Positions 44,901 to 59,566 of a DNA stretch of 64,000 nt are shown here, one piece after another. Below the pieces are notes generated by a model. It was given only the letters and a program-made list of their open reading frames with translations, searched no databases and was not told where the DNA came from. Where the stretch lies: contig NC_054083.1 in assembly GCF_017562075.2 (NCBI RefSeq), forward strand, positions 28,119,558-28,183,557, read 5' to 3'. The DNA comes from Anopheles merus (taxonomy: Eukaryota; Arthropoda; Insecta; Diptera; Culicidae). Both the position numbers and the translations under genes were made by a program. The stretch's first letter is position 1; every line of letters starts with the position of its first letter.

Positions 44901-47900
44901 AAAAAAACGAACAAAAACCCAACGCCCGCCCCTAGCCACGCCACGTATAATTAATTGAAAGTACCGAGAAAAAGGAGGCGCTGGAAATAACAAAAACAAA
45001 ATAACATGCTGCAGTGCGCAGCATGCCCGGCCGTGTGTTGTCCCGTCTCATCACGCCGCAAAACACGTTCCACCAGGGGTTTGCAATAAAAAATTAATGA
45101 AAGCAACACACAATGAATAATGTTCGAACAGATTAGAACGCGCAAAAACAAAATTCAGACAGAAAAGCAGCGAACGTGGACAGCTCCCTTCCGGGAGGCA
45201 ACATCAACACAACACACACACACAAGACAACCGGCCCAGGAAGGGCGGATAAAACAGTGCCGTCAGTTTCGTGCCAGCAAAACAAAGTACGTACACAAAA
45301 GTGGGAAATATAAAAGCCCTGAAATTCCAGCGGGCCAGCGGGCCAGCAGCCCCAGTTTTGCAGCTTCTTTGCTTCAGTTCGGGGAAAAACTTTCATGCCG
45401 CTGGTCACTCGGTGTGGTGTTGTTCTTTTTGCCGTTCCCGCGTGGCGATAATGTTCCCGCACGGTTTCGTTTTGCAGCCCGCTAGTGCACGGTGTATTGT
45501 GCAGTGTTTCTTGGCGTTTCGCTAGTTTCTTCTACCGTTTCGGGGAAGCTTCGGGCTTTCTTTTTTAATAATTCATAGCTAAAACTGCAACACATTTGTG
45601 TGGGGAGCTGGAGAGCTCCAGCAGCTTTATGTTAGTTGGGAAACGTTTAAAAATTCTCTTTACTGTCTTTTTACATTTTTTTGTTTTTTGCTGAACTTTT
45701 ATGAGAAGCTTTTCCGAAGAACAGAGGAATTAAATGTTTGCTTTCATTTCTTTTTTGTACTGTTTTTTTTTTCAACGTACAGGAAGGCAAACATGCACCG
45801 TGTACCAAGCCAATAAGGTAGAACGTGCAGCATGCGAGCACAACACGGAAGGCACGGAATTCAATTTGCTAAATGTATTTTTTGTGTTTTTACTCGCGCA
45901 GTCTCACGTGCCCCGAGACTGCACATTTGCATACCGTGGCAGTGCGATGCATCCGATCTTGATGGTGAAAAGTTGCTGCTCTGCAGGGAATGGTGGCATT
46001 AAAAAAAACTACGATCTTGATAGCAATACGTGAAATAAAATAGTAAAAGCTTGTCTAATAGCAAACACTCACGAAAAAAATAAAATAAAACCAAACAAAA
46101 ATTATACCAATGCATACCACTTCACTGAACTGCGCATTCTACGATAATCCTCTTGAAACATGACTCCGCACAAACTCCCCGCGAAAGCCTTCATGAAGGA
46201 CCTCCCATTCCATTTGGCATTTCAAATGCAGCACAGCCAACGGTTGCAATTGGAGCCCCCCGATTCTGCACCCTTCTTTTATTAACGCTCGCTGTGGGCA
46301 TTTAATGCGCTTGCCCTGCTGGGCAGACGTCACGTTTGAAGTGGTCATTTGTCACAATCGTCCTCGGAGTGCGGCTGCCACCCGAACCCAGCCAATCAAA
46401 GTGTCCTTTAGCGCCAGATGTGACGCATTGCGTTTGACCACATCAAACGGACGGAACCGAGAGAGCCGTTTTGATTAATCGCAGCTAACCGACCAACCGA
46501 ACGACAACAATCATGCACGATGAGTGAGACCGAGGCAACATAAATCACGCGTCAAATGGGTTTTAATGCTTTTGCTGTGGTTTTTTGATGTATTACGCTC
46601 GTGTCTTGCGTGTTTAATCTGTTTGCATTGCAATTAGAAACCGAAAAATGGTGAAGAAGTTAGTTAATGGACTGATTTTGAAGCATAACGAACGTTTCAA
46701 ATTATTGATTCAATTAAACACATTTAAAGGGAATTTTAAGTTGATGTTAAAGCTCTTTGAAACCTTAACTTTACACAACTTAACGTTCAAGATTGATTAA
46801 ATCCAATCGGATAATTTATTGAACATTTGCACACCCAAACACCCTTCTTCCATTCGAGCTCATCTTGGGCACTCCAACTCTAACGAACCGAGCTGCTGCC
46901 ACATTAGCGAACTCGAGGAGTAACATTTTCCCGTCTCCCAATATCTCCGCAGTGCGCACTAAATCAGTACGATCGTATGCAAATGAGCTCATCGTTTTGC
47001 CCAAAACGTCTTGTGAGCTATCAACTCACCCGCCACCGACGAGACGCTGTGTGTAAATTCGCGACAGCTAACAACACATGCACCTCCTCCCGGCGGTGGC
47101 GGCGACTGGCGGAGACTGATGAAGCCTGAACCGCCGTCCTTTGTCACTTCGAATTGACTCGTAGCATCGTAAGCCCTGCGAACGAACGAGCGCGATCTCG
47201 TGACGAGATTTCGCGCGCTTGCCATTCGCTTTTTGGTTAAACCGTGCCGTGCTCGCTGATTGCTCGTTCGAGTGAGCTGATGCGAGATGATACGGTGCTG
47301 ATGATCATAATTAAGTCGGTGCCGGTGGTGACGGATAAGGACTTTCCGTGGTGTATACAGGGGAAGTTAATGGAGCGTTTTTCCGCGTCTGGGTTTTGGA
47401 GCGCCATGGTTCGATGGAAAATGGCAACATGGGGGTTTTGCACAGCAAGCATGATGTTTGCTGTGATTTTAAATGAAAATTGATTAGCTTTTGTTTTTCA
47501 TTTACCAGTAATGCACTGCGTTAAGAGAAAAAATGGTGATATTTCTTCTGCAACTAACAGACGCGCAGACGGGAAAGTAGGTTAATTACATTTGCACAAC
47601 AGATGTTTACTCTAACCTTCGCCACATGCCACGTCTTTTCTGCCGCTTTTCTGACCCATTTCTCAACAGAACGATCAGTAACACGTCGCTTTGAAGCAGC
47701 GCACCGGAAGCATTCACACCACCTTGACACATTTGCTGATGATGAAACGTAAATGTAACACCACACGGTGGGTGGTCCTGTCACATTTTCTAAGTGACGG
47801 GCTACCAACACTTCTTACCAATAGAAAAAAGAGTAAAAAAGCGATTGGTAATGTTTGAATAATTTTATTGCTAAAAGAATTTTAACAAAATGTGGCTTTC

Positions 47901-50900
47901 ATCTTCAATTCATTTAATGACATTTCAATGGCAACAACTCATACAAAAAAAAATCATAACATCAATCACGTACTTTTGCCTCCTCGGATTCACCATCGTA
48001 CAGAAGCTACGCCACATGTTCTTGTCAAACTTCTCCGCACACACACTAGAGAAGTAAATCATAAGCATGTTTCCCCAAACTCTCCCTCCCAAAACAAAAA
48101 ATACCCCTTGTCGCTCCGTATCGCCCCGCCAGTAAACGAAACGGCGTCTCATCAATGAACTGGGCCGCGTTGGGTTGCTTCAACAACGCAGTTATGGTTT
48201 TATTTTTAAGCCATCCCCCAAACCCACCTCAAAAGGGTGCCGCGCGCTGCTGTACGTTAATGGGAGGCCGGGCCATTCGTTGGTGTGACGCTGATCAGGC
48301 TGATAAGATAAGTGATCGTGGCAGAGGTTACAACATTTCAAACCTACTATTGCTGACATTGGACACGATACATACTGGTTTTGGGAGCGCAAAGTAGGGC
48401 TCCAAGCGGGAGTGTTTATTTGCTGAGGTCCAAATGGGTGCAACCATGTCAAGAATGGGGTGGAAAGATAAATATTTCAAAGTTGAATCGCAGGGCGATG
48501 CGTGTCAGAAATAGAAATAGAAACAAAACACTTTCTCTTGATTGGGGGTCCCCATAAGTTTTTTTTTTATTAAACTGATAACATGAAGTATTTTGAAACA
48601 TAATGGAAAGTTTATCAATGTAGCATTCAAAGCACCAATTCAAGCTCTGAGTTTTTCCTCCAAAACTCACTTTATAGTTTTCAGTTTTATGCTTGTGCCA
48701 TTGAAGGGACGGAGTTTGGGTTTCATCTTTATCTTGCACTCGTAAACATCATACAGCTCAGACCGTTGGCGCCCATTTTATCAAAGCAATATGAGGGTAA
48801 AATGTTCAAATATTTATTTAGCGTAGCGCAGCAGGGTGTCCGCCGACTGCTCGGCGATCGTTTAGAAAAATATGGCAAAGCTAGAAGATGGTAAACAACC
48901 GTGGAAAGGAACAAGCAGTCACGAAACATACCCAAGCGTGGCTTTAAAGGCAATAAAGATGTGCATGAAAGTCGTGAGAATTGAAATCAATTTTAAAGTT
49001 ATAATAGTTATTTGTCTTTCAGTTAATGAACTTAAAGCTTTTCGTTGCGCTTGAAAGAAATAAAATGTAAAACTATAACAAAATTAAAGATGGTTATTAT
49101 GGTGAAGATTCTTTTTCATAAACTATACAAAACAAAATAGAACTCATTGCAATATTGCACTACCATAAAATGTACTTTAACTAGACAATTCTAAAGGGCG
49201 ACTGATAACACAGCGTCACATTGCAGCGATTGTTGCTCGTACCCTTTGCTTTTGTTGTTCCAGGCGCTTCCGGTTGCACCAAACTCATCTGAAGTTCTTC
49301 AAACATGCTTCCCATAGCCCCAAGGGGAAAGATGTTTTTCACATTTTGCATTATCTTTTATCTGAATTTCGGTACGAACTTCACAAACTAGAAGTGCATG
49401 GTGGGGTAGCTTTCCCCCATGCACTTTCTTTGCCTCGATAGGACCGGTTATTCCAAGCGTTGAAAAGTTAAGAATTTTGTTTTACACTCATGCAGGAAGC
49501 GGAGAGTCACTTAGAAAAAAAAAAAGAAGAACGATCCACGCTCCGAGCGATAAACGAACGAACGCTTCCTTGCTTTAACGATGAACTCCGATGAAGCCCG
49601 CACTGGCACCGTGCAGGAAATGGAAAGAAAATCCATCCGTACCAGGGCAGTGGCAGTACGTCTCGAGCCGGCCCTTTGGTTCACTTTGAATCAACTTTGA
49701 TTACTCCAGAAAACCCCTCGAGGGTATCAAAACGATTCGAAATTGCATCTCCCGTCGTTTCATCGCCGTGCGCCCGGGTTCAATGGACACCGTTTCAAAG
49801 GGAAAAACGGTGCCAAAAGGAGGTGTTTGCAGCACAGAAAGGGACGCTTTCATGGGGCGCTTTCAACGAAAGAGCGCGCAAAAAATGGGATCACCGTGAA
49901 GATATGAAAAGGAAGGAAAGGAAGGTGCATAGAAATAGAAATTATGTTCCATGTTTTGCTGACCCGGGCTGGGAAGCGTACACGGGCAGGACACGGAATG
50001 CACACACAGTAATGATGTAGCCGTTGGGCAATGGGAAGCAAATAAAATCTCACTCGCTTCACCGTCAAGTCCACAATGAGCGGACGCAAAGCAAAGATGC
50101 TCGACCTCAATTTTCATCTCTTTGTCTGCGGATTGTCGTGTCAAGGATGTGTGTTTCTTGTTTCCCGAGTGGAGCTGCCTCCATCTCGACGATAATTTTA
50201 ATCTATTCCATGAATATGGTATCAATTTAAGGAGTGGCAAAAACTTCCCACTGTGCATGGTTTTCAAACCAAATCTCACCTAATCAAAGGGATATGTTTC
50301 TAAATGCAGCGCACTCTCGGGGAACGAGATTGCAAACGATTTATTTCCACATCTTCTTTCCCATTTGCTACATGTTGCTTGTTATTATGCGATCGTACGA
50401 GTCGGTACGGTTTCTGTTCCTGCAACCTGCACCCTGCCAGTGAACCGTACCGTAGAACCGGTGCCCTCTAATGCCCCGACGCAAAGTTGTCTCAAGAATT
50501 TTCAATTATGTAGATTTCGCAACGCTGAACGCATTTAGCTCGAGACGTTCGCTTCGAGGAAAGATAGTGTGCGTATGCATTTTAGCTAGAGTGTCATGGT
50601 ATGTATGCCTTGCCCTGTCTTCCTTTGTGTGATATGCACACAAACCCATTCTCTCCCAAGGAGTTCTTTCGTTGACGAGAAGTATTGTCCTCTGTTAACT
50701 GAATTGCACCGGGAGAAGCTTTGCATCCGATGCACAATGTGATTGTTCATCTTGTTGTATGGCTGCTTTATTGTGAAAATGCTTGGTAAGAACAATATTT
50801 TTAGTAAAACTACTATTAAAAAATTTTGTGTGTTAACTTATTCAACATTGAACTATTCAACTGCTTTAAATGATTATTATTATTTATAAACTACTTATTG

Positions 50901-53900
50901 AATATGTTTGTATATTACACTTATATTCCTTGAAACGGGCTTTTACCAATCATTCATTAGTTCCTTATGTATTTCTTCATTCATTTAAATTTATGCCTTT
51001 TTAATTTAAGCCTTTTCTCTATAAATCCCTTTGTGATTCTATCCATTAATTTCATATCGATCTCATCACCTTCCGATGCAGGATCTAAGCAGCAATTATT
51101 GGAATGTTTGCTCATCATTTGCATGCCTATCGTTCGATGTCCTGATTCACGAGCACACATTTTCATACGAAATGAAATAATTTTCATGCATCTCATACTA
51201 ACGACGCAGTTTGTTCCCTTTCTTTGTCTGAACAAATCTTCATTCCCATCGCACATTGCAAGTTGATAGTTTATTTTTTCGCAAAGAAAAACGAGAAAGC
51301 AGCACAGGAAATGAAGGGATTAATCCCAATTTTAATTTAGCGAAACCATACAAGCAATCTAAATATTTGCTTCACTAAGACGCTTGCCTTCTCGTCTCCA
51401 AATGGCGCAGCACGGGACGAACAACAGCAACACCAGCAGCAACGACACATTCGCACCCGTTCGACGCCAAGAAGTTTGTCGTCTGTCATGTTTGCTGCGT
51501 ACGTGAGTATCGTGTCACGTTTGGCATGTAGTGTACTCGGTTACCCTTCCCAGCGCATCCTTTATCCTCCCGGTGTGCCGATGAAGTTCGACGTTCGAGT
51601 TCCCGCAGGCAGTAAACGCAAGTAAACGAACCGAGCGAAACAGCCAACCCCGGTAACTAGCGTATCGTATTCCCGCTTGGCAGTGTGCGGCATGCGCTAA
51701 CGTGAAGAATACGAACTACGTGACGGGCATGCATCGCAACCGTGTCACTATGCGCAAACATTCATTCGGATAGTTACACTATATTTAACGTAAACGGCAA
51801 CACGATCTTTCCATATCACACAAACAATCTTCCTATTTCGCTTGGGAAGGAAAAGGGGACATGTTTTGCGGCGGTTTTGCAATATTGCCTAAGATCCTGG
51901 TGGCCCACTGCAAAAGGATTATAGCACGTCTCCGTCCTTCCGCTAGTGTGTGCGATTTGTAAACGAGCATCAAGCACCGAGTAGCAGTGTTTAAGGTATT
52001 TTGAGGGAGCGTTTTGAATTCCGATCTACACCTAGCAGCAGCAGCAGCAGCACCTTACCGCAATGCTGGGTGCTGCGTTTAAGAGCAAGCGTTGTGTTTG
52101 CAAATTAATGAGTGGTTATAAATTAAAGCCCTAACGTGCCGTGTAAGCGATCCCTTGTGTGTCTGCAGCATGCATACCAATGTGAATAGCAATCCTGAGC
52201 CGAGACGCGTATCAGGCGAAGCTTTGTGAAGTCGTACATCATTTGGAGTGTGTGTTGTGGCAATGGTGCTGGTTGTTGGCATTGGTGGATGGTTACAATT
52301 TGTGGGAGATGTGATTTGTTTGTTTTGCAAGAGTTGACTAGTTGCATTTCTACTGCAGAGACAGGCGGTGTACTCTTTGTGTACAAGTCTTTGCGGTTTT
52401 TTAGCTTAATAATACAGTGAATATTGTTTAATTCTTAAAGTTCTAGGCTAAAACAATGAACGAAAGTGCATGCCAAGAACTATTTTATTCTGCGGACAAC
52501 AGATGCCACATTTTGAGCACATGATTTCTTGAATACTTCACAGCAACATTATTAGCTAGTGAACGACTCTCTTAGATGCAGATCTCTTCTCTAAGCCTTC
52601 TAAATTTAATTAACACACGGCCACACCAAGTGTCATGCACAGCGAATTTAAATAATTGACTGGTAAATTTACCAGACCAGTAACTTTTTATGGTTTAGCA
52701 TATCCTTCAACGGTTTAAAACGGTTTGACGCGGTTAAATAGAGCTGGAGGTGATAGATCTTGCACATTCGATAATCTCCCTTTTGATATGATAAACTGAT
52801 AACAAGAAACTGATAACCTATTTACCAATGTTAGGAAAAAAACAACTAGATTACTGCACCCTCTCAATGCCAAAGTTAAGGATGGAAAGGTTAGGCCATA
52901 TATCCTTATTTCTGCTTCGAAATGATACATCTTTTTGTAATTTGTGCCAATTATTTAGCTATTTTAAAACGTATTTTGTATGCAGCATTGGTTTACATTG
53001 TGAATCACCTGATTGTCGTGTAATATCATATTTTCACTTGTTGGCTAGTTTATTTCACTGTGGATTTTGCACCTTTGGACTTAATTTTACGCTGTTTTTG
53101 TCTTTTTGATTGTTTTCTTAATATTTACATTCTAGTCCCATTTACTCTCAAATTTTCTTAATTTTTGCGTCCAAACGCGTTTCAAAAATGTCAATCAAAC
53201 GTGGAAAACATTCAAAAATATAAGAGTAATTTGAATTTAAAAATGATCACGTATTTTTAACCCATTTTATTTTTATCTGAGCAGTAATACATAAGCATCT
53301 TACAAACATTCGTTTCACACAATGAATGAAATATTTGCTCTACCTCTTTTTTTCTACCAGATTTTTCTTTTTTTCTTTTTTCTTACCGTCAAGTCCAATT
53401 AGTAGCGTGCTGCATTAGCGAGAGAGTACATTTTAAACATACACCGCACAAAACTTTCCCCTCCAATCCACCTTAAAGTAAAGATTTCCCGAGCTGTTAA
53501 CACAATTCGTTCACTCTCGTAACCTGCCTTCACTTGTGCTAAGGAGGGGCGTTAAAAATTCATATACTTCTTACCTCTCCTTTTTGCTGGCAGAGTAGTC
53601 ACACAAAGAAGGCGTGAATTTGAGTTCACTTCACGCTGCATGTTCACATCCTTGTATCCGTCCGGACTAGCGGTGGTGACGGTAGTGATAGTGACATCTG
53701 TCGTTCTTCCCCCCCGAAAAACTGACACCTTTCGTCGGATGTTTTCTTAGCCAATTTAACGTACCTTTTGTTTATGTTGCTTTTTGCTTTTTCGATACAT
53801 TTTTTGTTAATTTTATTTTGAGTCGTTGCAGGTTTTTCTTTCAAGCGATGTAGACGGCGGTGTACTAAAAGCATGACCGCCACTTGAAACCGCAGCCACA

Positions 53901-55740
53901 CAAAGACACACGCAAACACACCTGTTCGGTGTACGAAAGGGCGTTAAAAGGCTTTCATATTTGCCATTCTTCCGACGGGCCATTAGAGGTTGGCGTTCAG
54001 CACTTGGGATGCGGTCCGGACCCAATATGTGCTTTTCCCAGTCGATAGCATGGCCCTGCCTTCCTTCCTACTGTTGCTCGCCCTTAACGTCACGCGGGAG
54101 ACTCAGTGTCAGTGTGTGCCTTTCATACGTGAAACGACAGATGGGACACCGGAAGTGGGACGCATTCATAACCATAAAATGGACCGATCCCAGAAGGAGC
54201 AAGAAAATTTTCCACCGTAATCGCGCTAAGCAGACGATGACACTGGCAAAGCGACCGGTGGTGGTACGTTCCCGCTCTATAGCTGAACGCTCGTAAACCC
54301 GGATCCAGACTAATTCAAGCACATCGACCGATTACGGTACTGCGGTTGTTGTTCCGGTTCGGTTGAATTTTACTTCCCGCCTTACAAACGACGCACGAGA
54401 CAGACAAAACAGAAGAGGGGCAAGGGGAAACATTGTGCGTTCCACCGGGCCCGACCGGGTTGTTCCCGTAAGCATCGTAAAGAATGTGTAATTATTTCAC
54501 TGTGTGCTTATCGTTAGTGCCGTCATTTCACGTTGAGTGTGCTTTAAAGTATGAACCCTTCGTACACTGTACGCCGCTTTACTGCTTTATTGCTAGAAGT
54601 ACACAAAAAAGCAATTAACATTTTCCCGCTTTAAATCTACTGCTCGCGCAGAGCTGCTGCAAAGCCTAACAGAAAGAAATGTTTCAACAAACAAGTGCAC
54701 AAGTGTACAAGGCAAAAATGTAATCATCTTCACTGGAACCATCACAAAGAGCGCATTTTCTCCGGCGCTCATTAGAAATCGGACACATCATTAGCGCTCA
54801 TTAGAATCGTGTTTCCTTTCATTGCTCTAGCCGCTTGCCATCTCCACACAAAAGCACCTTAAAGTTACGCCAGTCGTTAACATTTTTGCTTGGCGAGTCT
54901 CGTAGCAGTGTCCTAGCAGCCAAGTGAGTGTAAAAAAGAAATAATGCTAACACCAGCGTAATGAAACCTTCTCCTCGCGGCGCTGAAGGCTTCGTTATCA
55001 GTGATCCGTTTTTGGTTCATTGGCCAATTAGAGTAGGAATCTGACACCGGCAATGTACGCCGATGGACGAATGAAAGGACTTGTGTTGGCTATTTTCCCA
55101 CGCAGCCAGACACAAGACTAGAAAGCGCGTTCGTTGCTATCTTTATGCTTTCGTGACATTTCAGACAGTCAAAAGGACAGCCGACTCTGCGAAACGGTTG
55201 CTGATTAGCAGCGAAGTGAATCATGCGTGCATTACTGCAATACATTTTGTTCGTGGGGGCTTAGATTTTCTTTTATAGGTTCGATATCTTTAACTTTAAT
55301 AACTTATTTTAATAAAAGTATAATGTAAGGGGATTTTCATCTCGAATAGATTTCAAAACATTCCAGTTACATCCGTGCACTGGTAAGAAATTATATATTA
55401 GATAGATTGTAAGTTTTTTATTTCGTAACATGTTTCTAAATGCAATGTCTATAATAAAAAAAAAATGACGCATATAGTTGTGTTTTCCATTTCTATGAAA
55501 ATGATACACCTTATTTTGCAAAGATTGAAGAAAACCAGCACAGAAAAATATGCTCGAAGTACTAGGCGCCTCCGCCAAAGAATTGCAATTGGTGATAATA
55601 TGAAGTTAGATTTACAGTACTGACTTTTATTGACTTACAGTGACATTCGATTACATCTAAATTAGGTAGTCCACAGACATATTCGACAGATGAGTGGGAT
55701 CTTTCAAACGGACGTAATTAATTCCAACCAACCGTATAAA
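41980..55740. other. Long intergenic or intronic stretch, no gene recognised
   Basis: 13.8 kb on which I can place nothing coding. It alternates AT-rich blocks (42.1-42.7, 52.4-53.3 kb) with mixed blocks. It has a short AGC run at 52037-52052 and many A/T homopolymers. Open frames are short, lack plausible codon bias and match no family I recognise. Confidence 0.55.
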
Positions 55741-55749
55741 GGTAATACG

Positions 55750-55815
55750 TGGTAATAGAAATTCTTGGAAGCCTGTATTAGCCGTCATGACTATAAAGAT
55801 CATTATGGAAATAAA
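55750..55815 (+). mobile_element. SINE fragment F (SINE200-like), degenerate
   Basis: The stretch acgtggtaatagaaattctt, ggaagcctgtattagccgtc and tataaagatcattatgg aligns with the 3' third of the other copies (gcatggtaatgatttaagtc, gaaagcctgtataggc, catagatcattac). Confidence 0.55.
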
Positions 55816-56036
55816 TTAAATATATCTTATTTATGAAGCAACACAGAATCATTCTACTCTATTGACGAACACCGTGGAGAATTATCGAGTGTAAGACCTA
55901 GCAACATAACCATTTTGACTTCATATCTATGAAAGCTGAAAGCTGAAAAAAAACAATGAAATCCAAAGTAAACTTTTTCTACAATCAACAATTCAATCAA
56001 CAATTCATCAATTCGAGCTCAAGATACAATACATCT

Positions 56037-56208
56037 GATGAGTAGGACGGACATGCCAGTCTTTATTGGCTTTCAAGACTTATTTTACACCACACAGCCG
56101 GTTAGTCATTGCAGTCAGTCAGGGGAGGACGGTTCGTTCTAGGCTTAAACCCACGACGGATATGCTATTGAGTCGTACGAATGGACGACAGTACCACGGG
56201 AACGCCGT
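56037..56208 (-). mobile_element. SINE copy D (SINE200-like), minus orientation
   Basis: The reverse complement begins cgttcccgtggtactgtcgt, then acgactcaatagcatatccg, then a B-box-like GGTTTAAGCC, and ends with the ggcatgtccgtcctactcat type block. Structure and order agree with copies A and B. Confidence 0.75.
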
Positions 56209-56209
56209 A

Positions 56210-57180
56210 GAAAAGGTGTAGGTAGGCAAACTAATAAAATGTTCATTGCATTGCAGAGGTTTGTAATTTATATTAGGATTATAATTTATTTTACCCATAT
56301 AATATTTTGGAGATGACATTTTACTTTATTCCTTAAGAATTATTTTTTATTAAATATTCAAATGGATTTTTCTGAACTTTTTCTAGTAACATCGACGGTA
56401 TATTGAACTAGCTTATTTAAAACGTTCCATCAAGGTTATAATAAGCTCCCAAGACATCCTTTCCCTTACTATAAACCAAACCATAGCGCACTGTTGAACT
56501 GTTGATGCCAACCACCTTACACCTTACCACAAAGCAACACAGCAACCCAACTGCTAGACTGCTCCCTGAGCATGGCACGCGACCGGCTGCATTGTAACGC
56601 AACGAAATCTGCCCCCCCACTGCTGCTGCTACTGCTCAACATTTGCCAGTGACCCAAAATTTGCCACTCAAACCATTTCAACAAACCCCAGCCTCGGAGA
56701 GTTGCTGCCCGCAGTAGCAAAAGCTTTCGCAACCAAGCCACACCAAACAACAACAAAAAAAAGCGCTGACGGAGCAATGTGGGAGAGACCCTAAAAAGAC
56801 CCGAACCTTCAACCAGCCGGTGACTTTCGGTGGTCGCTGTGGTGATGTGGTGGTTGTGTGGTGCAACTCCCGCCGAAAAGCAGCGCAGACAGCTTGTAAT
56901 ACTGACCTAGATACGCGAGTGCAGAAAACTGAAACAATGAGCGAGCGCGCTGCAGACGAGATGAGGCGAACAACTCCCCATGCAGAGGCTCGTCCACCTG
57001 CGAAAGGTGAATGGAGCAAATGGTGTTGGTGTTGCGTTTCCGAGGGGGAAGAGAGGGAGTTCGCTCCGAGTGTCCCGTGAGCGAGATGGAGTGGTGGGTG
57101 GGTTGAGCTGGGCCCGCCGGTCTATGTTGCGTGAACGGTGGTGCGTTACATAAAGAGCGTATATCGCCATGTAACACTCT
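56210..57180. other. Non-coding stretch, no gene recognised
   Basis: AT-rich to 56.4 kb, then mixed composition. Nothing supported. Confidence 0.55.
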
Positions 57181-57810
57181 CGAATCTGTGTCTCTCCCTC
57201 TCTGTCTGTATATCTTTCGCTCACTCGCTCACTCGCTCGCTCGAAACTAAAATGAACGTGCGAGAGAGCTCACTGCGAGAGCGCTCGCGAGTGTGGACGG
57301 TCGGTCCGGCGGGATGAATATCTCACTTTCAACGTGTCCGTTGTACGAGGTGGAGGCGCACGAGCGCTCGGTTCATCTACGTTACGTCTACCCGTGGCCC
57401 GGCTGTTTTGGCGCTTGAGGAGCGTCCTCCGATTCCGACCTCGAAGTCGGCGCGCAAAAACACACCGATACGTAACGAGCTCGTGTGTGCATCACCGTAA
57501 CACCGTGCACTCTGTGTGTTGGTTGAAGCAAAAAAAAACGTTTGTAGTGTCGAGATTCTGGAGCACAGACTCCGTGCGTGCTCATGTGTGTGTGTGCTTT
57601 TCTCAGTGAATCTGTTTCGCAAATTTGTTGACCGTGAGTGGACAGGCAAGCGTATAGAACGGTTTTGCAAAGTAAAACTACAAAACAAAAACACCAAATT
57701 AACCGACGCGTCCGATTGCGTCGTCGCGTGTGAGTGTCTGGCGGCGTGTTTTGTAATCAGCCGCCGAGTGTGAGGGAGCGAAAGGAAAGGAGAAAAAAAC
57801 GAATCGAAAA
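57181..57810 (+). promoter_or_regulatory. Candidate promoter and non-coding first exon of a downstream gene
   Basis: CTC/GAG-rich DNA (ctctccctctctgtctg, repeated cactcgct units at 57218-57242, gagagagctcactgcgagag at 57262) is followed by about 500 bp of GC-rich sequence without a sensible reading frame. It ends in a good donor, cgaaaa|gtaagt, at 57811. An Inr-like TCAGTG occurs at 57603. This is what an insect 5'-UTR exon looks like, and the coding part would lie beyond 64000. It is inferred only from composition and one splice signal. Confidence 0.32.
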
Positions 57811-59566
57811 GTAAGTGCTGCGACAAAATGGGGGTGTCAAAAATGAGGTTTTGCAATGAGGGCAAACACACGTAAATAAATAAATAATACGGGCGAATAG
57901 GTTGCGAGAAGGGTTTCGCCTTCGCCGGGGCCCTGGGTTCGTTCGGTGCGTTCGGTGCTTGTGATGTAAGTGTGTCCTCTACTGCTGCTGCTGCTGCTGC
58001 TGCGTCGCATGCAGTTCGAAAGCGCTGCAACGGTTTTTTGCTTGCCTGCTTGCTTCACCCAAAACCAGCAGTGTGCGGGAGTGATTACCGAATCAATTCA
58101 TTCTCGATTCTCGGCTCCATGGGGCGCGGGTGAGTGTGACGGTGGTGGCGTGAACGATTTGGCTCCAGGAACGGGACTGGTGCTGTGTCGCAGCAGCAGC
58201 AGCAGCAGTATCAACATCGTCACCAACGGCTCCACCGTTGATGATATAACAGCTGGTTGCCTACTTCCGTCGACCGGTACGACGTAACGCAGAACGAGAA
58301 CGCAGCGTGTGTGTGTGTGTGTGTGTGAGAAGTGAGACGAGCAGCAGAGAATCGACTCGCTGGAAAGCATGGAAGGAGAACGGGTTGGAAGGCCGATGTG
58401 TGGCCTATGAGTGCGTGTGTGTTTGTTTGTGTGTATATTGTGGGGCAAAGCGCCATTTGTGTCATCATTACGTGAAGACGTTGCATTTATTGATGTGTTG
58501 GCCGCTACCCTTCCGTTCCCTGTCGCAATTCTATACACGTCCAGATAGTTCCGTCCAGTGATGTAAAGCCTGTCGCTTAGTGAATCTGTTGTATTAGCAC
58601 CTCAACGATTTAGAAGTGTCTTGTCAACCGCACGGTTACAGAACAAACCGCTCCCGATAGCGTAAACAATCGCCAGCAGAATCGACCGGTTCGAGTCGCT
58701 TGGTGAAGTTTTGTTGTGCGTAAGAAGTGCGTTTTCCAACCACCCGTCGCCCTCTGTGCGAACCCTCGCTCCCTGTGCGTTACATAGTAAAACCGTACTG
58801 AATGGCCGCTCCATACACCGCTCTTGTTCCCGCCGTGATTACCTAACGCGTGCTGTACCAGCGTATGTGTGTGTGTGTGTTTGGTGTTTTTTTTATTTCG
58901 TCTGTGCCCTCCCGGCTTGTGTGTTTTTCTTTGCGGGATTACCAAACCACCGCCGGTACGGGTGGTTCGGTGAAAAGGATTACGTGCGATGGGTAACTCA
59001 GTTCATTTTGCGCGAGCGATAATGGGGCTGGCGAGCGCGCGCGCCACTGTGTTCGCGGTTAGATCGCCGTTCGACCTGAATCCAGCGAGCGAGCGATAAA
59101 GTGTAGGCAACGAAGCAATAGAAAACACACACACACACACACACACGCGAGAAGGTCCAGCAGCGTTCTGACGGCTGTGACGCTTGGTTACGCGATACAA
59201 CGCGTTCACGCTCACGTTCGAATGTGGGGAGCGTGAATGCGATTGAGCGTGAGAGCGTGAGAGCGCGTGAGAGATTCGATATGCCACGCGTTCGGACGCG
59301 TTAGAGAGCAGAAAGTGGGCAAAGCGTTGGGTTGGACGAACAGTTTCGGTTCATTTACTTACGGGCACGTTGGTATCCAACCAATTAAAGTCAATGTTCC
59401 AGAATTTAACCCCTAAAACAAAAGGTTCAACCGACTTGCTTGATACTATATTTTTAATCCGAATAACAAAAACAGCAAGCACTCTATTAAAACAATCGGA
59501 ATCAAATAGCTAATAGCTTTAAAATTTATCTGGTTTGTAGTTCAATGTTCAATTATTGGAGCTAAT
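57811..59566. other. GC-rich non-coding stretch with microsatellites
   Basis: It contains a CTG run (57979-57999), an AGC run (58190-58209), a GT run (58305-58327) and a CA run (59124-59146). The composition is 5'-UTR-like and may hold more alternative first exons; for example, a donor-like tgc|gtaaga occurs near 58720. No coding frame is supported. Confidence 0.45.

Noticed and set aside
53961..54296. 111-codon + strand frame
   Set aside because: Mixed, unbiased composition with no motif. The overlapping frames on both strands are equally open.
57377..58030. 217-codon minus-strand frame in the promoter-like region
   Set aside because: Low-complexity Ser/Thr/His translation of CTC/GAG and GT repeats, with no domain or conserved pattern.
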